Below are positions 38,267 through 48,010 of a DNA stretch of 64,000 nt, piece after piece (positions within the stretch are counted from its first letter, which is position 1; each line of letters opens with the position of its first letter). This DNA comes from Vibrio ponticus. GTDB taxonomy: Bacteria; Pseudomonadota; Gammaproteobacteria; Enterobacterales; Vibrionaceae. Both the position numbers and the translations under genes were made by a program. The stretch spans positions 62,001 to 126,000 of the forward strand of contig NZ_AP019657.1 of assembly GCF_009938225.1 (NCBI RefSeq), read 5' to 3'. The notes under the pieces were generated by a model. It was not told where the DNA came from. It ran no database searches and saw only the letters and a list, made by a program, of their open reading frames with translations.

Positions 38267-39551
38267 TTTGTTGATCCTCTACCATTTCAACATAGGCACC
38301 AGCACGAATTTCTTGTAGCCATGCGCTGGCTTCTTCGTTGAACTTACGGTTGAACAGAATGCGATATGCTTTGTTCTTCATTGCTGAATCAGTGCGATCC
38401 ACTTCACGACGATCAAGTACTTCGACAATGTGCCAGCCATGTACCGTTTTAAACGGTGCGCTAATTTGTCCAACTGGAAGTGTATCAACTTGATGCTTAA
38501 ATTCTGGTACATAGAGATCAGAAGTTTGGTAGCCTAGTTCACCATTTTGCGCCGCTGAACCTGGATCTTGGCTATATTGTTGCGCCAGTTCGCCAAAGGT
38601 TGCTTCACCGGCTTTGATTTGACGAATAATCTCATTGAGCTGCTTCTGAACCCCTTCATCGCTGAGGATTACGGTCGGCTTAATCAAAATATGACGAGCA
38701 TTGATTTCAGTTACCGCTACCGTTTCAAGCCCTTTCACATCTTCAATTTTTAGGATGTGGTAACCCACGCCACTGGCAAACGGACCAATAATGCTACCTT
38801 TATTCTGCAGCTTGATTTGATCAGCAAAGATGGTTGGCATTTCTTCTTTACGCATCCATCCCCAGTCACCGCCTTGCAGAGCTTTAGGACCTTTTGAATA
38901 GGTGTAGGCTAACTTCTCGAAGTCTTCCCCATTTTTGATGCGTTTTACTAACTCTTCAGCTTGTGCTTGGACTTTGGCTTTATCGTCCCCATCGTTGACA
39001 CGTAGTTGGATATGACCAATTTTGTATTGCACCGTCGCATTGGTTTCATTGGCGAGCACTTCAGCTAGGTTATCCACTTCTGCTGGCAGAATGTTGACGC
39101 GGCGACGCACCAAGGTATTGCGTGCTTCAGTGGCTGCAATTTCTTTACGGATTTGCTCACGGAACTCTGGGTAGCTGATGCCTTCCGCCGCAATTGAGGC
39201 AATTAGTTCGTCAACGGTTTGGTTGTTGTTTTTGGCAATATCAGCAATCGCCGAATTAAGACGAGTGTCATCAATACGCACACCAATACGTTCGGCTTCT
39301 TGCTCTTGAATGGTTTCCAAGATCAGCTTTTCTTCTACCTGCTCAATCAGAGCATCGCGATCTGGAAGTGTTTGACCGCTTTTCTTTGCATTGATAGCCA
39401 GTGTTTTCAGTGCAGTATCGATATCGCTCTGTAGTACGACACCGTCATTAACAATAATTGCCACTTTATCCATTTCAACCATATCAGCGTTAGCTGTACC
39501 GATATGGCATGCCGCTACAAGGGTAAGCAGCGCCGTTTTCCAAGTATTCAT
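38256..39551 (-). CDS. surA: periplasmic chaperone and peptidyl-prolyl isomerase SurA
   Basis: 431 residues. Signal peptide ([22 protein letters not shown]), N-terminal chaperone module (about 23-170), then two parvulin domains (about 175-275 and 285-385, each with an ARHILIK- or IGHIQLR-like start and [17 protein letters not shown]-like elements), and a short C-terminal helix. Escorts outer-membrane proteins, including LptD encoded 47 bp upstream, to the BAM complex. Confidence 0.96.
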   Translation of the reverse strand: MNTWKTALLTLVAACHIGTANADMVEMDKVAIIVNDGVVLQSDIDTALKTLAINAKKSGQTLPDRDALIEQVEEKLILETIQEQEAERIGVRIDDTRLNSAIADIAKNNNQTVDELIASIAAEGISYPEFREQIRKEIAATEARNTLVRRRVNILPAEVDNLAEVLANETNATVQYKIGHIQLRVNDGDDKAKVQAQAEELVKRIKNGEDFEKLAYTYSKGPKALQGGDWGWMRKEEMPTIFADQIKLQNKGSIIGPFASGVGYHILKIEDVKGLETVAVTEINARHILIKPTVILSDEGVQKQLNEIIRQIKAGEATFGELAQQYSQDPGSAAQNGELGYQTSDLYVPEFKHQVDTLPVGQISAPFKTVHGWHIVEVLDRREVDRTDSAMKNKAYRILFNRKFNEEASAWLQEIRAGAYVEMVEDQQNGN

Positions 39552-39598
39552 TAATAACCCTTAGATGTATGCCAGCCCAAATGAGCTGGCTTGAAAAA

Positions 39599-42010
39599 TT
39601 AATTGTTTAAGAAGAATGGGCGACCATAACCGAGGGAGTTGCCACCATTATCGGTTTCCGATAGACCAGCCCCTGAGCCAATATTGGTACCAAAACCAAC
39701 AATACCAAAGTTGATACTGAAGTTGTTTTCGTAATCTGGCTCAGCATTAGGGTAAGCAGCGAAACCGCGATCATCGCTTGAATTCCAGCCGCGTAATTGG
39801 TTGCTGTAGGTGAAACCAATGTACCAGCAATCGTCGATATAGTTGACGCGCGCTAACCATTCGATCGATTTATCGGTGGTCAAGTCATAGAAATATTGGG
39901 CGCTAGCATTCCAGTTTGGTGAGAAGGTATAACCGGCTAACACACCTGCTTGAGAGATACCGTCGCGGGTGATGCTGTTGATGCCACCTGTGCCAGCGAT
40001 GCTTTCTAGATCAACCGTTTGTTCGATGTAGCTTTTCGTCACGTAACGATAGTTACCTTGTAGGTAACCTTTGTCGGTACGATATTCAAGTGTACTGTTG
40101 CTTAACTGCATTTCACTTGAATCCACGTCGTATTGAATACCACCATGGTAGAAGAGGTAGTCAGAGAAGTTGAAGTCCATCTCGACCGCCCATGCAGAGT
40201 AGCTGGTTGCGTCTTGGTTTTGTGACAGTGGGTCGGAATTCTTAGTTGATTTATCAAGATAGAATATCTGACCAAATGAAATGTTTAGGCGCTCTTTGTA
40301 CATGTCGTCAAAGAAACGAGTAGAGGCACCATAACTAAATTGGTTTGCTGCCGCAATTCGGTCTACGCCACTGTATTTACGACTGCGGAACAGACCATAG
40401 TAGTCGGTTTGCAGTAACGTGGTGTCGTACAAGAAAATATCGGATTGATCTTCTTTTGGTACGTATAGATATTGGATTTGAGGCTCCAGCGTTTGCGTAT
40501 AGCCACCAAATACATAAGTGTTGCGCTCTAAAACAATACCAGCATGACTGCGGAATTCTGGAATCACGCGCGTCACGTTTTCTTTCAATCCGTAAGCCGA
40601 GTTATCGTTGATGCCATCGTTATCAATATCACGGAATGAGGTATCTACACCGTTCAAATCTTGTTGATAATGGGTGCCGAGAATTCGAGCTTCGGTAGTC
40701 CAAGAACCCCATGTGGTATGCACTGGAATCGTAATACCTGGCTCTACATGCAGACGTGTTGCCGAAGGCTTCGATGAGTCATCGGTGTCAAAGCGAGAGA
40801 TTTGACTGATCACATCAAAATCGACATATGGCGCAATGGCTGGCGAGTAGTAGTTAAATGACAATTGCGGCAAGATTCGGTAAGGAAGGTTGCCTTCTTC
40901 TGTCAATACTTGGAAGTCTCGCGCAAGTAACGTCGCGTCCCAGTTCTGAGTACGATACTGGAATTCGCCTTCTTGGATCAGCTGACCATCTTCACGTTTA
41001 CCAATATTGGAATCAACGTCAGTGAAGTAATCAATATCGCTGACTTTGGAGTAGTCGATATGGAATTTCCAGTTTTGCTCGTAAATACCGTCGTGGGTGT
41101 ATTGCATACCCCAGCGATCACCTTTTTCCGGATACTTCTTATCATCCGGTAGGTATTCGGTTTCTATTTCGCCCTGACCAAAGTCGGTTAAATAACGGAA
41201 GGTACTGTTTAATTGTGTACCGCGTTTTTCCATATACTTAAGCGTGGTCAGCAAGTCGTAGTTGGGTGCTAGGTTCCAATAAATAGGAACTTCAAACTCA
41301 ACACCATCACTTGAACCATAGGATGCGGTTGGATAGAGGAAACCCGTTTTACGCGTATCGCCAATTGGCACGGTTAAATACGGTAAATAGAAAATAGGTA
41401 CGCTTTGTACTTCAAAGCGGGGATTGAAAAAGGTCGCTTGTTCCTCGTCTTGATCGATTTCTATGCTTGAGGCTTTCATGCGCCAAGAGTTATCGCCTTC
41501 AGGACATGAGGTGATCGAACCGTCCTCGATTTCATAGACCGCTTTGCCGGTTTTCGATACGTACACCGCTTCACCACGTCCTGGTTCACATAGGAATTGG
41601 TATTTGGTGTTATTGAGTTCAACGTAATCAGTATTGAGGTTATTAACCGCTTTATCGGAAACGGTTTTTACCTGACCATCACTGAAGGTGACATTGCCTT
41701 CGGCAACCACAACGTTATCTGGCTGATGTAGAGTCACGCTATCAGCTTGCATACGCTTTTTGCCTTGTACAACAACTACATTGCCGCTATAAGTGGCTTT
41801 GTCGCCATTGACTCCTTCAAGGCTGTCAGCTTCTACGGTGATCGGTAGCTGATTTGGGTTTTCTGCTTCCGGTTGATCGATCAAGCATTGATCTATAGCA
41901 GGCAGTTCCTGCACACTATTATCAGCGACGACTTCATTGGCTTGAATCTGGGGTGCAAATAACGCAGCACTGATTGAAGCGGCTAGTAACGTACGTGGAA
42001 AACGTGACAT
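39599..42010 (-). CDS. lptD: LPS-assembly outer-membrane protein LptD
   Basis: 803 residues. Signal peptide 1-24 (FAPQIQAN), a periplasmic beta-jellyroll (about 53-200, with [22 protein letters not shown]), and a long C-terminal 26-strand barrel ending in an aromatic-type terminus (GRPFFLNN). Forms the LPS translocon with LptE. Cysteines are visible at 42, 141 and 169 and once in the barrel (IDDCWYIGF); E. coli has an adjacent pair at the last site, so the disulfide pattern may differ. First gene of lptD-surA-pdxA-rsmA. Confidence 0.96.
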   Translation of the reverse strand: MSRFPRTLLAASISAALFAPQIQANEVVADNSVQELPAIDQCLIDQPEAENPNQLPITVEADSLEGVNGDKATYSGNVVVVQGKKRMQADSVTLHQPDNVVVAEGNVTFSDGQVKTVSDKAVNNLNTDYVELNNTKYQFLCEPGRGEAVYVSKTGKAVYEIEDGSITSCPEGDNSWRMKASSIEIDQDEEQATFFNPRFEVQSVPIFYLPYLTVPIGDTRKTGFLYPTASYGSSDGVEFEVPIYWNLAPNYDLLTTLKYMEKRGTQLNSTFRYLTDFGQGEIETEYLPDDKKYPEKGDRWGMQYTHDGIYEQNWKFHIDYSKVSDIDYFTDVDSNIGKREDGQLIQEGEFQYRTQNWDATLLARDFQVLTEEGNLPYRILPQLSFNYYSPAIAPYVDFDVISQISRFDTDDSSKPSATRLHVEPGITIPVHTTWGSWTTEARILGTHYQQDLNGVDTSFRDIDNDGINDNSAYGLKENVTRVIPEFRSHAGIVLERNTYVFGGYTQTLEPQIQYLYVPKEDQSDIFLYDTTLLQTDYYGLFRSRKYSGVDRIAAANQFSYGASTRFFDDMYKERLNISFGQIFYLDKSTKNSDPLSQNQDATSYSAWAVEMDFNFSDYLFYHGGIQYDVDSSEMQLSNSTLEYRTDKGYLQGNYRYVTKSYIEQTVDLESIAGTGGINSITRDGISQAGVLAGYTFSPNWNASAQYFYDLTTDKSIEWLARVNYIDDCWYIGFTYSNQLRGWNSSDDRGFAAYPNAEPDYENNFSINFGIVGFGTNIGSGAGLSETDNGGNSLGYGRPFFLNN

Positions 42011-42111
42011 TGAGTTTTACTATCCTGTTGAACTTGATAAATTCGGTGTATCGACAACCGAACAAAGAATAAAACGGTCTTTATCATAAAGGAATTTATA
42101 CCATCCGGCAC

Positions 42112-42141
42112 TATCAGACCGCTTAACGATGAAAAAATTCA
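42112..42141 (-). promoter_or_regulatory. candidate sigma-E promoter for lptD
   Basis: On the minus strand TGAATTT (-35, 42135-42141), 16-base spacer, TCTGATA (-10, 42112-42118). This resembles the sigma-E consensus GGAACTT-N16-TCTRA, and lptD-surA is a known sigma-E target in E. coli. The first two -35 bases differ. About 100 bp before lptD. Confidence 0.4.
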
Positions 42142-42158
42142 TAGATTGAGAGCACATA

Positions 42159-43013
42159 ATGCATAATTTGGGCAAAATTTTAGGTGCCATATTCGGCTTT
42201 CTGTTTGGACATATTCTAGGCGCAATTTTTGGTTTATTTATTGGCCACCAATTCGATAAAGCGCGCCGTTTAAGACAAGCGGGATTTAACTCTTCGCCAT
42301 TTGGTGGTGGACCGAGTCAAGCGCAAAAGCAACAAGAGTTTTTTAAAGCAGCGTTTGCGGTAATGGGACACGTGGCGAAGGCTAAAGGTCAAGTGACTCG
42401 CGAAGAAATTCAACTAGCCAGTGCGATGATGGATCGCATGAACTTGCATGGTGAACTGCGTACCGCAGCACAGAATGCATTTCGTGAAGGTAAATCCAGC
42501 GATTTTCCACTCGATTCAGTATTGGCTCGGGTGAAGATTTCTTCAGGTGGTCGTTTTGATTTATTGCAGTTTTTCTTAGAGCTCCAGATTTCGGCAGCTT
42601 TTGCTGATGGCGATATTCATCCAAGTGAGCGAGAAGTGCTGCACCGAGTGGCGGAAGGGTTAGGTTTCTCTACTCAGCAATTGGAACAGCGCCTGCGTAT
42701 GCAAGAAGCCGCCTTTCGTTTTCAGCGTGGTGGATTCGGTGGTCAAGCTGGTGGCGGTCATCAACAATCAGGTCAGTGGCAGCAAGCTTCGTCTGCTAGT
42801 CAATTAAGTGATGCCTATAAAGTACTTGGTGTCGATGAAGATGCCGACTCGAAAACGGTTAAGCGTGCTTACCGCAAGCTGATGAATGAACATCATCCAG
42901 ACAAATTGATGGCGAAAGGTTTACCGCCTGAAATGATGAACGTAGCCAAAGAGAAATCGCAAGAAATTCAAAATGCGTATGATCTGATTAAGAAGGTCAA
43001 AGGCTTTAAATAG
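42159..43013 (+). CDS. djlA: membrane-anchored co-chaperone DjlA
   Basis: 284 residues. One N-terminal membrane helix with a GxxxG-rich face (LGAIFGFLFGHILGAIFGLF), a TerB-like domain (about 55-165), a Gly/Gln-rich linker, and a C-terminal J domain with HHPDKL. Stimulates DnaK and influences capsule and envelope stress signalling in E. coli. Divergent from lptD, the usual arrangement. Confidence 0.96.
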   Translation: MHNLGKILGAIFGFLFGHILGAIFGLFIGHQFDKARRLRQAGFNSSPFGGGPSQAQKQQEFFKAAFAVMGHVAKAKGQVTREEIQLASAMMDRMNLHGELRTAAQNAFREGKSSDFPLDSVLARVKISSGGRFDLLQFFLELQISAAFADGDIHPSEREVLHRVAEGLGFSTQQLEQRLRMQEAAFRFQRGGFGGQAGGGHQQSGQWQQASSASQLSDAYKVLGVDEDADSKTVKRAYRKLMNEHHPDKLMAKGLPPEMMNVAKEKSQEIQNAYDLIKKVKGFK

Positions 43014-43045
43014 TATTCCGTTTTATCGGCATGACTGATACGAAA

Positions 43046-43068
43046 AAGGCGAGCTACTGCTCGCCTTT
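43046..43068. terminator. terminator between djlA and ridA
   Basis: AAAGGCGAGC, loop TACT, GCTCGCCTTT: perfect stem with A and T runs for both convergent genes. Confidence 0.85.
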
Positions 43069-43086
43069 GTTATATGCTAATTACGA

Positions 43087-43476
43087 TTATTTACGTACCG
43101 CAATCGCTTCGATTTCAATACCAACATCTTTTGGTAGGCGAGCCACTTCTACGCAAGAACGCGCTGGGTAGTTAGCAACATTGTGCTCATCAAAGAAAGC
43201 ACCGTAAACTTCGTTTACCGCGCCAAAGTCATTTAGATCTTTGACAAATACCGTCATTTTTACGATATCAGCCACACTAAGACCTGATGCTTCAACCACT
43301 GCTTTAACATTCTCCAGTGATTGACGAGCTTGCACCGTGATCTCTGCTGAGACTTCACCAGTTACTGGGTTTACTGGAATTTGGCCAGAAGTCAGCACCA
43401 TGTTACCTAGGTCAACACCTTGAACGTAAGGACCGATAGCTGCAGGAGCCGATTCTGTGTGAAGTACTTTAGTCAT
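43087..43476 (-). CDS. ridA: reactive intermediate deaminase RidA
   Basis: 129 residues. Hydrolyses reactive enamine/imine intermediates such as 2-aminoacrylate. Family stretches: APAAIGPYVQGVDLGNMVLTSGQIPV and NYPARSCVEVARLPKDVGIEIEAIA with the conserved Arg and Glu. Adjacent to pyrBI, the same neighbourhood as E. coli, where it follows pyrI. Confidence 0.96.
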   Translation of the reverse strand: MTKVLHTESAPAAIGPYVQGVDLGNMVLTSGQIPVNPVTGEVSAEITVQARQSLENVKAVVEASGLSVADIVKMTVFVKDLNDFGAVNEVYGAFFDEHNVANYPARSCVEVARLPKDVGIEIEAIAVRK

Positions 43477-43550
43477 GTGAGGTTTCTCATTTATCTGATC
43501 TCATTAAGGCAATCAGTGTGCCCTTTATAAATCACTAGGTAAAGATCAAA

Positions 43551-43572
43551 ATACCCCGCATAAGCGGGGTAT
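43551..43572 (-). terminator. terminator after pyrI
   Basis: ATACCCCGC, loop TTAT, GCGGGGTAT followed by TTTGATCTTT on the minus strand. Confidence 0.75.
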
Positions 43573-43609
43573 GAATGTAGACAATATCGCACTTGTGGCG
43601 AGATTTAGC

Positions 43610-44071
43610 TTAACGCTCGGTAACAATCTCACGCGAGAACACTTTCTCACAGTATTTACACTTTAAGCGTACATCATTGTTTTTCTCAAACACTTTAAAG
43701 CTACTTTCAACCGGTTCACCATGAGTAATACAGTTGGTGTTAGGACAAGCAAAGACGTTGTTGACTTGCTCTGGTAGTTCTAACGCTAGCTTTCTGACGA
43801 CTTGGTAGTTTTCAATTTGGTTGACGGTCGCATGCGGTGCGTACAGCGCCAGTTTGCTTGCTTGCTCTTCACTGATAAATACGTTTTCAATTTTCAGTAA
43901 GTCTTTGTGTCCCAACGCTGACGAAGGCAGGTTTAGACCGACAGTCACGCGCTGGTTACTCTTATGCATGCTGAATAGTTTCAGTACCTTGATACCTACT
44001 TGCGCAGGAATGTGGTCGATAACCGTACCATTTTTAATTGCTTCAACCTGCAATTGAGTTTCTTTAGCCAT
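43610..44071 (-). CDS. pyrI: aspartate carbamoyltransferase regulatory chain
   Basis: 153 residues. Binds CTP or ATP and gives allosteric control to PyrB. The four zinc ligands are at Cys109, Cys114, Cys138 and Cys141, the same numbering as in E. coli. Nucleotide-binding region in the N-terminal half ([19 protein letters not shown]). Fifteen bases after pyrB, so co-transcribed. Confidence 0.98.
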   Translation of the reverse strand: MAKETQLQVEAIKNGTVIDHIPAQVGIKVLKLFSMHKSNQRVTVGLNLPSSALGHKDLLKIENVFISEEQASKLALYAPHATVNQIENYQVVRKLALELPEQVNNVFACPNTNCITHGEPVESSFKVFEKNNDVRLKCKYCEKVFSREIVTER

Positions 44072-44086
44072 GATGATTCTCCTCGA

Positions 44087-45016
44087 TTACAGTGATGGGT
44101 TTAATACAAGTGCTAACAAGGCTTGGCGCGCGTAAACGCCATTTTCTGCTTGCTGGAAGTAGTAGGCGTGCGGGGTTTTATCCACATCAGTAGTGATTTC
44201 ATCGACGCGCGGTAGTGGGTGCAGTACTTTCAGATTCTCGCGTGCACCTTCTAACATTGGGGCTGTTAGGATGTATGCTGACTTGATATGGGCGTATTCA
44301 GACTCGTCGAAACGCTCTTTTTGCACGCGAGTCATGTAGAGAATATCCAATTCAGGAATCACACTCTCCATATCGGTGTGCAGGCTGTACTCAATGCCAG
44401 CTTCATCAAGCTCTTCGCAGATGTAGTCTGGCATCGCAAGCGCTTCAGGAGCGACGAAGAAAAAACGAATGTTGTTAAATTTCGCCAGCGCCTGAGTCAA
44501 TGAATGCACAGTACGTCCGTATTTTAGGTCGCCGACAAACGCAACGTTGAGGTTATCAAGGCGTCCTTGAGTTTCTGAAATGGTGTAGAGATCCAGCAAA
44601 GTTTGTGTTGGATGCTGGTTCGCCCCGTCACCGGCGTTAATCACTGGTACGCCATTCGAGAACTCTGCCGCAAGACGCGCAGCGCCTTCTTGTGGGTGAC
44701 GCATCACAAACGCATCCACATACGTAGAGATAACTTGTACTGAGTCAGCCAGTGTTTCACCTTTTTTCGCCAGCGAAGTATTCCCACCGTTGTCAAAACC
44801 AATCACATCACCGCCGATACGTTGAATCGCCGTTTCGAAAGAGAGACGCGTACGGGTTGATGGTTCGAAGAAGCAGCTTGCAACCACTTTGTTTTTAATC
44901 AGATCTGGGTTTGGTTCAGCTTTTAATTGACCTGCGGTTTGAACTATTAATTCGAGCTCTGCACGTGATAGCTCTGGAATCGAAATGATGTGCTTGTTGT
45001 AAAGCGTGTTGGTCAT
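44087..45016 (-). CDS. pyrB: aspartate carbamoyltransferase catalytic chain
   Basis: 309 residues from ATG 45016. Joins carbamoyl phosphate and aspartate, the committed step of pyrimidine synthesis. Motifs: [15 protein letters not shown] (carbamoyl phosphate site), [10 protein letters not shown] and [14 protein letters not shown], and [11 protein letters not shown]. The frame is open further upstream through the attenuator, but that region is the leader of the operon (pyrL and a terminator), and [18 protein letters not shown] is the expected N-terminus. An ATG three codons earlier is a possible alternative. Confidence 0.97.
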   Translation of the reverse strand: MTNTLYNKHIISIPELSRAELELIVQTAGQLKAEPNPDLIKNKVVASCFFEPSTRTRLSFETAIQRIGGDVIGFDNGGNTSLAKKGETLADSVQVISTYVDAFVMRHPQEGAARLAAEFSNGVPVINAGDGANQHPTQTLLDLYTISETQGRLDNLNVAFVGDLKYGRTVHSLTQALAKFNNIRFFFVAPEALAMPDYICEELDEAGIEYSLHTDMESVIPELDILYMTRVQKERFDESEYAHIKSAYILTAPMLEGARENLKVLHPLPRVDEITTDVDKTPHAYYFQQAENGVYARQALLALVLNPSL

Positions 45017-45058
45017 AATCGTCATCCCTATCTGACTAGAAGAATAAAATTTAGGCAA

Positions 45059-45086
45059 TAAAAAAGCCTCCCAATAGGGAGGCTTT
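45059..45086 (-). terminator. pyrBI attenuator
   Basis: AAAGCCTCCC, loop TATT, GGGAGGCTTT and six or more T on the minus strand, 43 bases before pyrB. The stop codon of the leader peptide (45085-45087) overlaps the first base of the stem. A closely coupled ribosome would block the hairpin. Confidence 0.85.
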
Positions 45087-45177
45087 AAAAATCGGTGGAA
45101 AGTGTAAAATAAACAGCCAGTAAGCAAGCTAGCTTACCTTGAGTAAAGCGCATTGTAGAACACGAATTACGTGGCAT
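45085..45177 (-). CDS. pyrL: pyrBI leader peptide
   Basis: 30 residues: [30 protein letters not shown]. It has a strong ribosome binding site (GGAGGT, eight bases before the ATG) and ends exactly at the attenuator stem. The last third is encoded by a T-rich stretch (GTTTATTTTACACTTTCC and GATTTTT), the UTP-sensitive pause region expected from the E. coli mechanism: at low UTP the polymerase pauses, the ribosome catches up, and the terminator cannot fold. The sequence is unlike E. coli PyrL (44 residues); only position and design are shared. Confidence 0.8.
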   Translation of the reverse strand: MPRNSCSTMRFTQGKLACLLAVYFTLSTDF

Positions 45178-45207
45178 TTTTTACAACCTCCAGACAAATT
45201 GCCGTGC

Positions 45208-45235
45208 ATTATACGCAGAAGATTGTCGAGCGCAA
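45208..45235 (-). promoter_or_regulatory. promoter for pyrL-pyrBI
   Basis: Minus strand TTGCGC (45230-45235), 16-base spacer, TATAAT (45208-45213). The perfect -10 lies about 30 bases before the leader peptide start. Confidence 0.65.
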
Positions 45236-45274
45236 GCGATTACTTGGCGCTTTTTGAATCAGAAATCGGTTAAT

Positions 45275-46279
45275 TTAGCGACCAAGTGTCGCCACCATGA
45301 CAGCTTTAATGGTGTGCATACGGTTTTCTGCTTCATCAAATACGATCGAATAGTCAGACTCAAACACCTCTTCAGTCACTTCTAGCCCTTGCATGCCGTA
45401 CTTTTCTGCCACCTCTTTACCAATAGTGGTTTCGTCATTGTGAAATGCAGGTAGGCAGTGCATAAACTTCACCTGTGGGTTACCGGTTTTGTGAATCACA
45501 TCCATATTGATTTGATATGGGGTCATGAGTGCGACACGTTCATCCCAAGCTTCGGCGGCTTCTCCCATCGATACCCAAACATCGGTGTAGAGGAAGTCGC
45601 AACCTTGCACGCCTTCATCGACGTTTTCAGTTAGGGTAATTTTCGCGCCAGTCTGTTTCGCTATCGTTTGGCACGTGGCAACCAATTCTTCTTCTGGCCA
45701 AAATTGTTGTGGCGCGACAAGGCGAATGTCCATGCCCATTTTCGCAGCGCCAACCATAAGAGAATTGCCCATATTGTTGCGTGCATCGCCGAGGTAGGCA
45801 AAACTCATTTCTGACAGTTGCTTGCCTTGACCGTGTTCGAGCATGGTTAAGAAGTCGGCCAAGATTTGCGTCGGGTGGAATTCGTCTGTCAAACCATTCC
45901 AGACTGGAACGCCAGCGTGTTCGGCTAGTTCTTCCACAATCGCTTGCCCAAAGCCGCGATATTCGATGCCGTCATACATACGCCCGAGCACTCGAGCGGT
46001 ATCTTTCATTGATTCTTTATGACCAATTTGCGAGCCAGACGGACCGATATACGAGACTTGAGCGCCTTGATCAAACGCAGCCACTTCAAACGCGCAACGA
46101 GTACGAGTGGAGGCTTTTTCAAAGATCAGAGCGATGTTTTTTCCTTGCAGTTTTGGCTGCTCAGTACCGGAATACTTAGCGATTTTTAGATCCGCAGAGA
46201 GATCGAGTAAGAACTGGATCTCCTTAGGCGTGAAGTCGAGTAACTTGACGAAATTACGGTTGCGAAGATTGAAAGCCAT
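45275..46279 (-). CDS. argF: ornithine carbamoyltransferase
   Basis: 334 residues. Makes citrulline from ornithine and carbamoyl phosphate. Motifs: [16 protein letters not shown] (carbamoyl phosphate), [22 protein letters not shown] and the catalytic [11 protein letters not shown]. Located upstream of pyrBI in the same direction; the two pathways compete for carbamoyl phosphate. ArgR half-site-like words lie upstream. By context it is the biosynthetic enzyme rather than a catabolic ArcB, since arcA is far away. Confidence 0.96.
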   Translation of the reverse strand: MAFNLRNRNFVKLLDFTPKEIQFLLDLSADLKIAKYSGTEQPKLQGKNIALIFEKASTRTRCAFEVAAFDQGAQVSYIGPSGSQIGHKESMKDTARVLGRMYDGIEYRGFGQAIVEELAEHAGVPVWNGLTDEFHPTQILADFLTMLEHGQGKQLSEMSFAYLGDARNNMGNSLMVGAAKMGMDIRLVAPQQFWPEEELVATCQTIAKQTGAKITLTENVDEGVQGCDFLYTDVWVSMGEAAEAWDERVALMTPYQINMDVIHKTGNPQVKFMHCLPAFHNDETTIGKEVAEKYGMQGLEVTEEVFESDYSIVFDEAENRMHTIKAVMVATLGR

Positions 46280-46293
46280 ACTCTAATCCTTGA

Positions 46294-46354
46294 GTGTGAA
46301 TAAAACATAGGGTTAGTTAAACATAAAAACGCACTGTTTGTGAATAATTATTTT
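46294..46354 (-). promoter_or_regulatory. possible ArgR operator region of argF
   Basis: Two words with a perfect ATTCA half-site on the minus strand, within 46294-46311 and 46337-46354. The opposite halves are poor matches to TGAAT, and the spacing (43 bp) is larger than the usual tandem ARG boxes. Listed because ArgR control of argF is expected. Confidence 0.3.
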
Positions 46355-46358
46355 AAAT

Positions 46359-46391
46359 AAATGGCGAATTGAGAATATTGATTCGCCATTT
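46359..46391 (-). terminator. terminator-like hairpin after phoH
   Basis: AAATGGCGAAT and ATTCGCCATTT are perfect 11-bp inverted arms with an 11-base loop, 27 bases after the phoH stop, followed on the minus strand by ATTTAAAAT. Confidence 0.6.
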
Positions 46392-46417
46392 GTGAGTTTG
46401 TAATCAGTTTGCTGTCA

Positions 46418-47794
46418 CTATAGGTTCTCTTCGGCAAACTCAGCTAAGCGGCTACGCACGACGCCGTTGAGGTGAATATTGGCGCTGCCTTCAAAGTTTT
46501 TAAATCGCTCCACCATATAAGTTAAGCCCGAGGTAACGGGGGTGAGGTAGTGTGAGTCAATTTGCGCTAAGTTACCGGAACAAACGATCTTAGTCCCTTC
46601 GCCGCAACGAGTGATGATGGTCTTGATTTGCGAGGCGGTCAGGTTTTGGCACTCATCGAGTAAAACGAAGGCATTTTGGATTGAGCGACCACGCATAAAG
46701 TTGATCGACTTAAACTGAATATTGGCTTTGTCGCAGATGTATTTGAGCGAGCCTTCGGTACAGTGATCGTTTTTATGCAGCGCTTCTAAGGTATCCGTGA
46801 CGGCGGCAAGCCATGGCAACATTTTCTCTTCTTCGCTACCGGGCAAAAAGCCAATCGACTCACCAATATCTGGGGTGTTACGTGTGACGATGATCTTATC
46901 GAACATGTTTTTTTCAATGCTTTGTTCTAATGCTGCTGCAAGGGCAAGCAATGTCTTACCACTTCCCGCCGCCCCGGTTAGGATCACTAAATCAATTTCG
47001 GGATCGAGCAGAGCATCAAGCGCCATCGCTTGGTAGATATTTTTCGGTGTGATATCCCACGCGCGGCGATGAATGAGGCGCTCGCGGCTGAGATCTTGCA
47101 AAGTAATCGAGTCGGTGTCGATTTGTGCCACACGACCGACAAAGTCACTTTCATCATCAATCACATATTGATTGAGATAAGTGGGTTCGAACGGTTCTCG
47201 AGCTAGAGTGTGGTAGGTTCGGCCTGCGAGGTTTTTACTTTCGACTTGATCGACATTGGACCAAAAATCCCCTTCAATTTGCTGAAAACCTTTAGTGAGA
47301 TATTGCACGTCATCGATCAATTGGTCGCTGCGATAATCTTCAACAAAACGCACTCCAGCACCTTTGGCTCGAAGGCGCATATTGATGTCTTTAGTGACTA
47401 AGATGACTTCTCGTGGTGCCCGTTTATTTTGTAAGTAGAGCGTCGCATTGAGGATGCGATTGTCACCGGCTTTATCGGCAAAAGCTTTGATGGTTTCTTG
47501 CAGTTCAAAGTCAGCGAGAATCGCAATATGCCCGGTACTGTCTTTGTCGCGATTAATCGGAATACCCTCGGAAATCTCATCCGGTGTCGCATCTTTGAAG
47601 AGGGCTTCTAGGGCGCGGATGGCTACCCGCGCATCGCGAGCGACGTCGCGCTTACTGTCTTTGATTCGGTCGAGCTCTTCTAACACTGTCATGGGGATAA
47701 CCACGTCGTGTTCTTGGAAAGAAAAAATAGCGAGAGGTTCGTGAAGTAAAATATTGGTATCGAGAACGAAGAGTTTTCTGTCCGTATCACCCAT
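46418..47794 (-). CDS. PIN domain-PhoH ATPase (PhoH2 type)
   Basis: 458 residues in two domains. N-terminal PIN nuclease (about 5-150) with acidic residues at Asp12 (FVLDTN), Glu39/Glu40, Asp111 and Asp136. C-terminal PhoH ATPase (about 245-450) with Walker A GAAGSGKT at 274-281 and a Walker B-like VLLDECQN. In mycobacteria PhoH2 proteins unwind and cut RNA and are encoded behind a small overlapping gene, phoAT. Here an upstream frame also overlaps the start by eight bases. Good ribosome binding site (AGGAG). Confidence 0.93.
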   Translation of the reverse strand: MGDTDRKLFVLDTNILLHEPLAIFSFQEHDVVIPMTVLEELDRIKDSKRDVARDARVAIRALEALFKDATPDEISEGIPINRDKDSTGHIAILADFELQETIKAFADKAGDNRILNATLYLQNKRAPREVILVTKDINMRLRAKGAGVRFVEDYRSDQLIDDVQYLTKGFQQIEGDFWSNVDQVESKNLAGRTYHTLAREPFEPTYLNQYVIDDESDFVGRVAQIDTDSITLQDLSRERLIHRRAWDITPKNIYQAMALDALLDPEIDLVILTGAAGSGKTLLALAAALEQSIEKNMFDKIIVTRNTPDIGESIGFLPGSEEEKMLPWLAAVTDTLEALHKNDHCTEGSLKYICDKANIQFKSINFMRGRSIQNAFVLLDECQNLTASQIKTIITRCGEGTKIVCSGNLAQIDSHYLTPVTSGLTYMVERFKNFEGSANIHLNGVVRSRLAEFAEENL

Positions 47795-47978
47795 AGGCGT
47801 CTCCTGCCGCTAAGCGGCGTAGGCTCACTGATGTGAGGCTAACTACCTGCTTGCTAGCTTTTGCTTTCAACCTCCGACGTTGAGCGGTCGGTAAGGGAGA
47901 AAGTGACTCAACGCTCTGTTGTCTGACCGAGCGGGAGAGCCAACTAGCAAACCCGTGTTGATCGTCTTTTATACGCAT
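47787..47978 (-). CDS. possible small upstream frame overlapping phoH
   Basis: An open frame of 63 codons from ATG 47978 (or 74 from GTG 48011) ends in TGA inside the phoH start (overlap ATGGGTGA). The peptide is basic and Ser/Arg-rich (for example WLSRSVRQQSVESL). Neither start has a good ribosome binding site, and the same bases form extensive inverted repeats, so a structured RNA leader explains the region at least as well. Kept as a candidate because mycobacterial phoH2 has a similar overlapping partner. Confidence 0.25.
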   Translation of the reverse strand: MRIKDDQHGFASWLSRSVRQQSVESLSPLPTAQRRRLKAKASKQVVSLTSVSLRRLAAGDAYG

Positions 47979-48010
47979 GAGAGACGCAAACAGTGACAAA
48001 TTGGCAATCA
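47795..48010 (-). ncRNA. structured leader of phoH, possible pseudoknot
   Basis: Minus-strand leader of about 215 bases. Outer stem TTGCTAG (47851-47857) with CTAGCAA (47944-47950). Inside it CGTTGAG (47878-47884) pairs with CTCAACG (47907-47913). The loop base run CGGTC (47885-47889) can pair with GACCG (47925-47929) outside that hairpin, giving an H-type pseudoknot. Nearer phoH are two more hairpins, one of them GCCGC-TTA-GCGGC, directly before the AGGAG ribosome binding site. No known RNA family is recognised. Confidence 0.45.

Noticed and set aside
45017..45127. N-terminal extension of pyrB through the attenuator
   Set aside because: The extension would be translated across the terminator stem and pause region; the leader peptide in another frame and the PyrB family start explain the region better.
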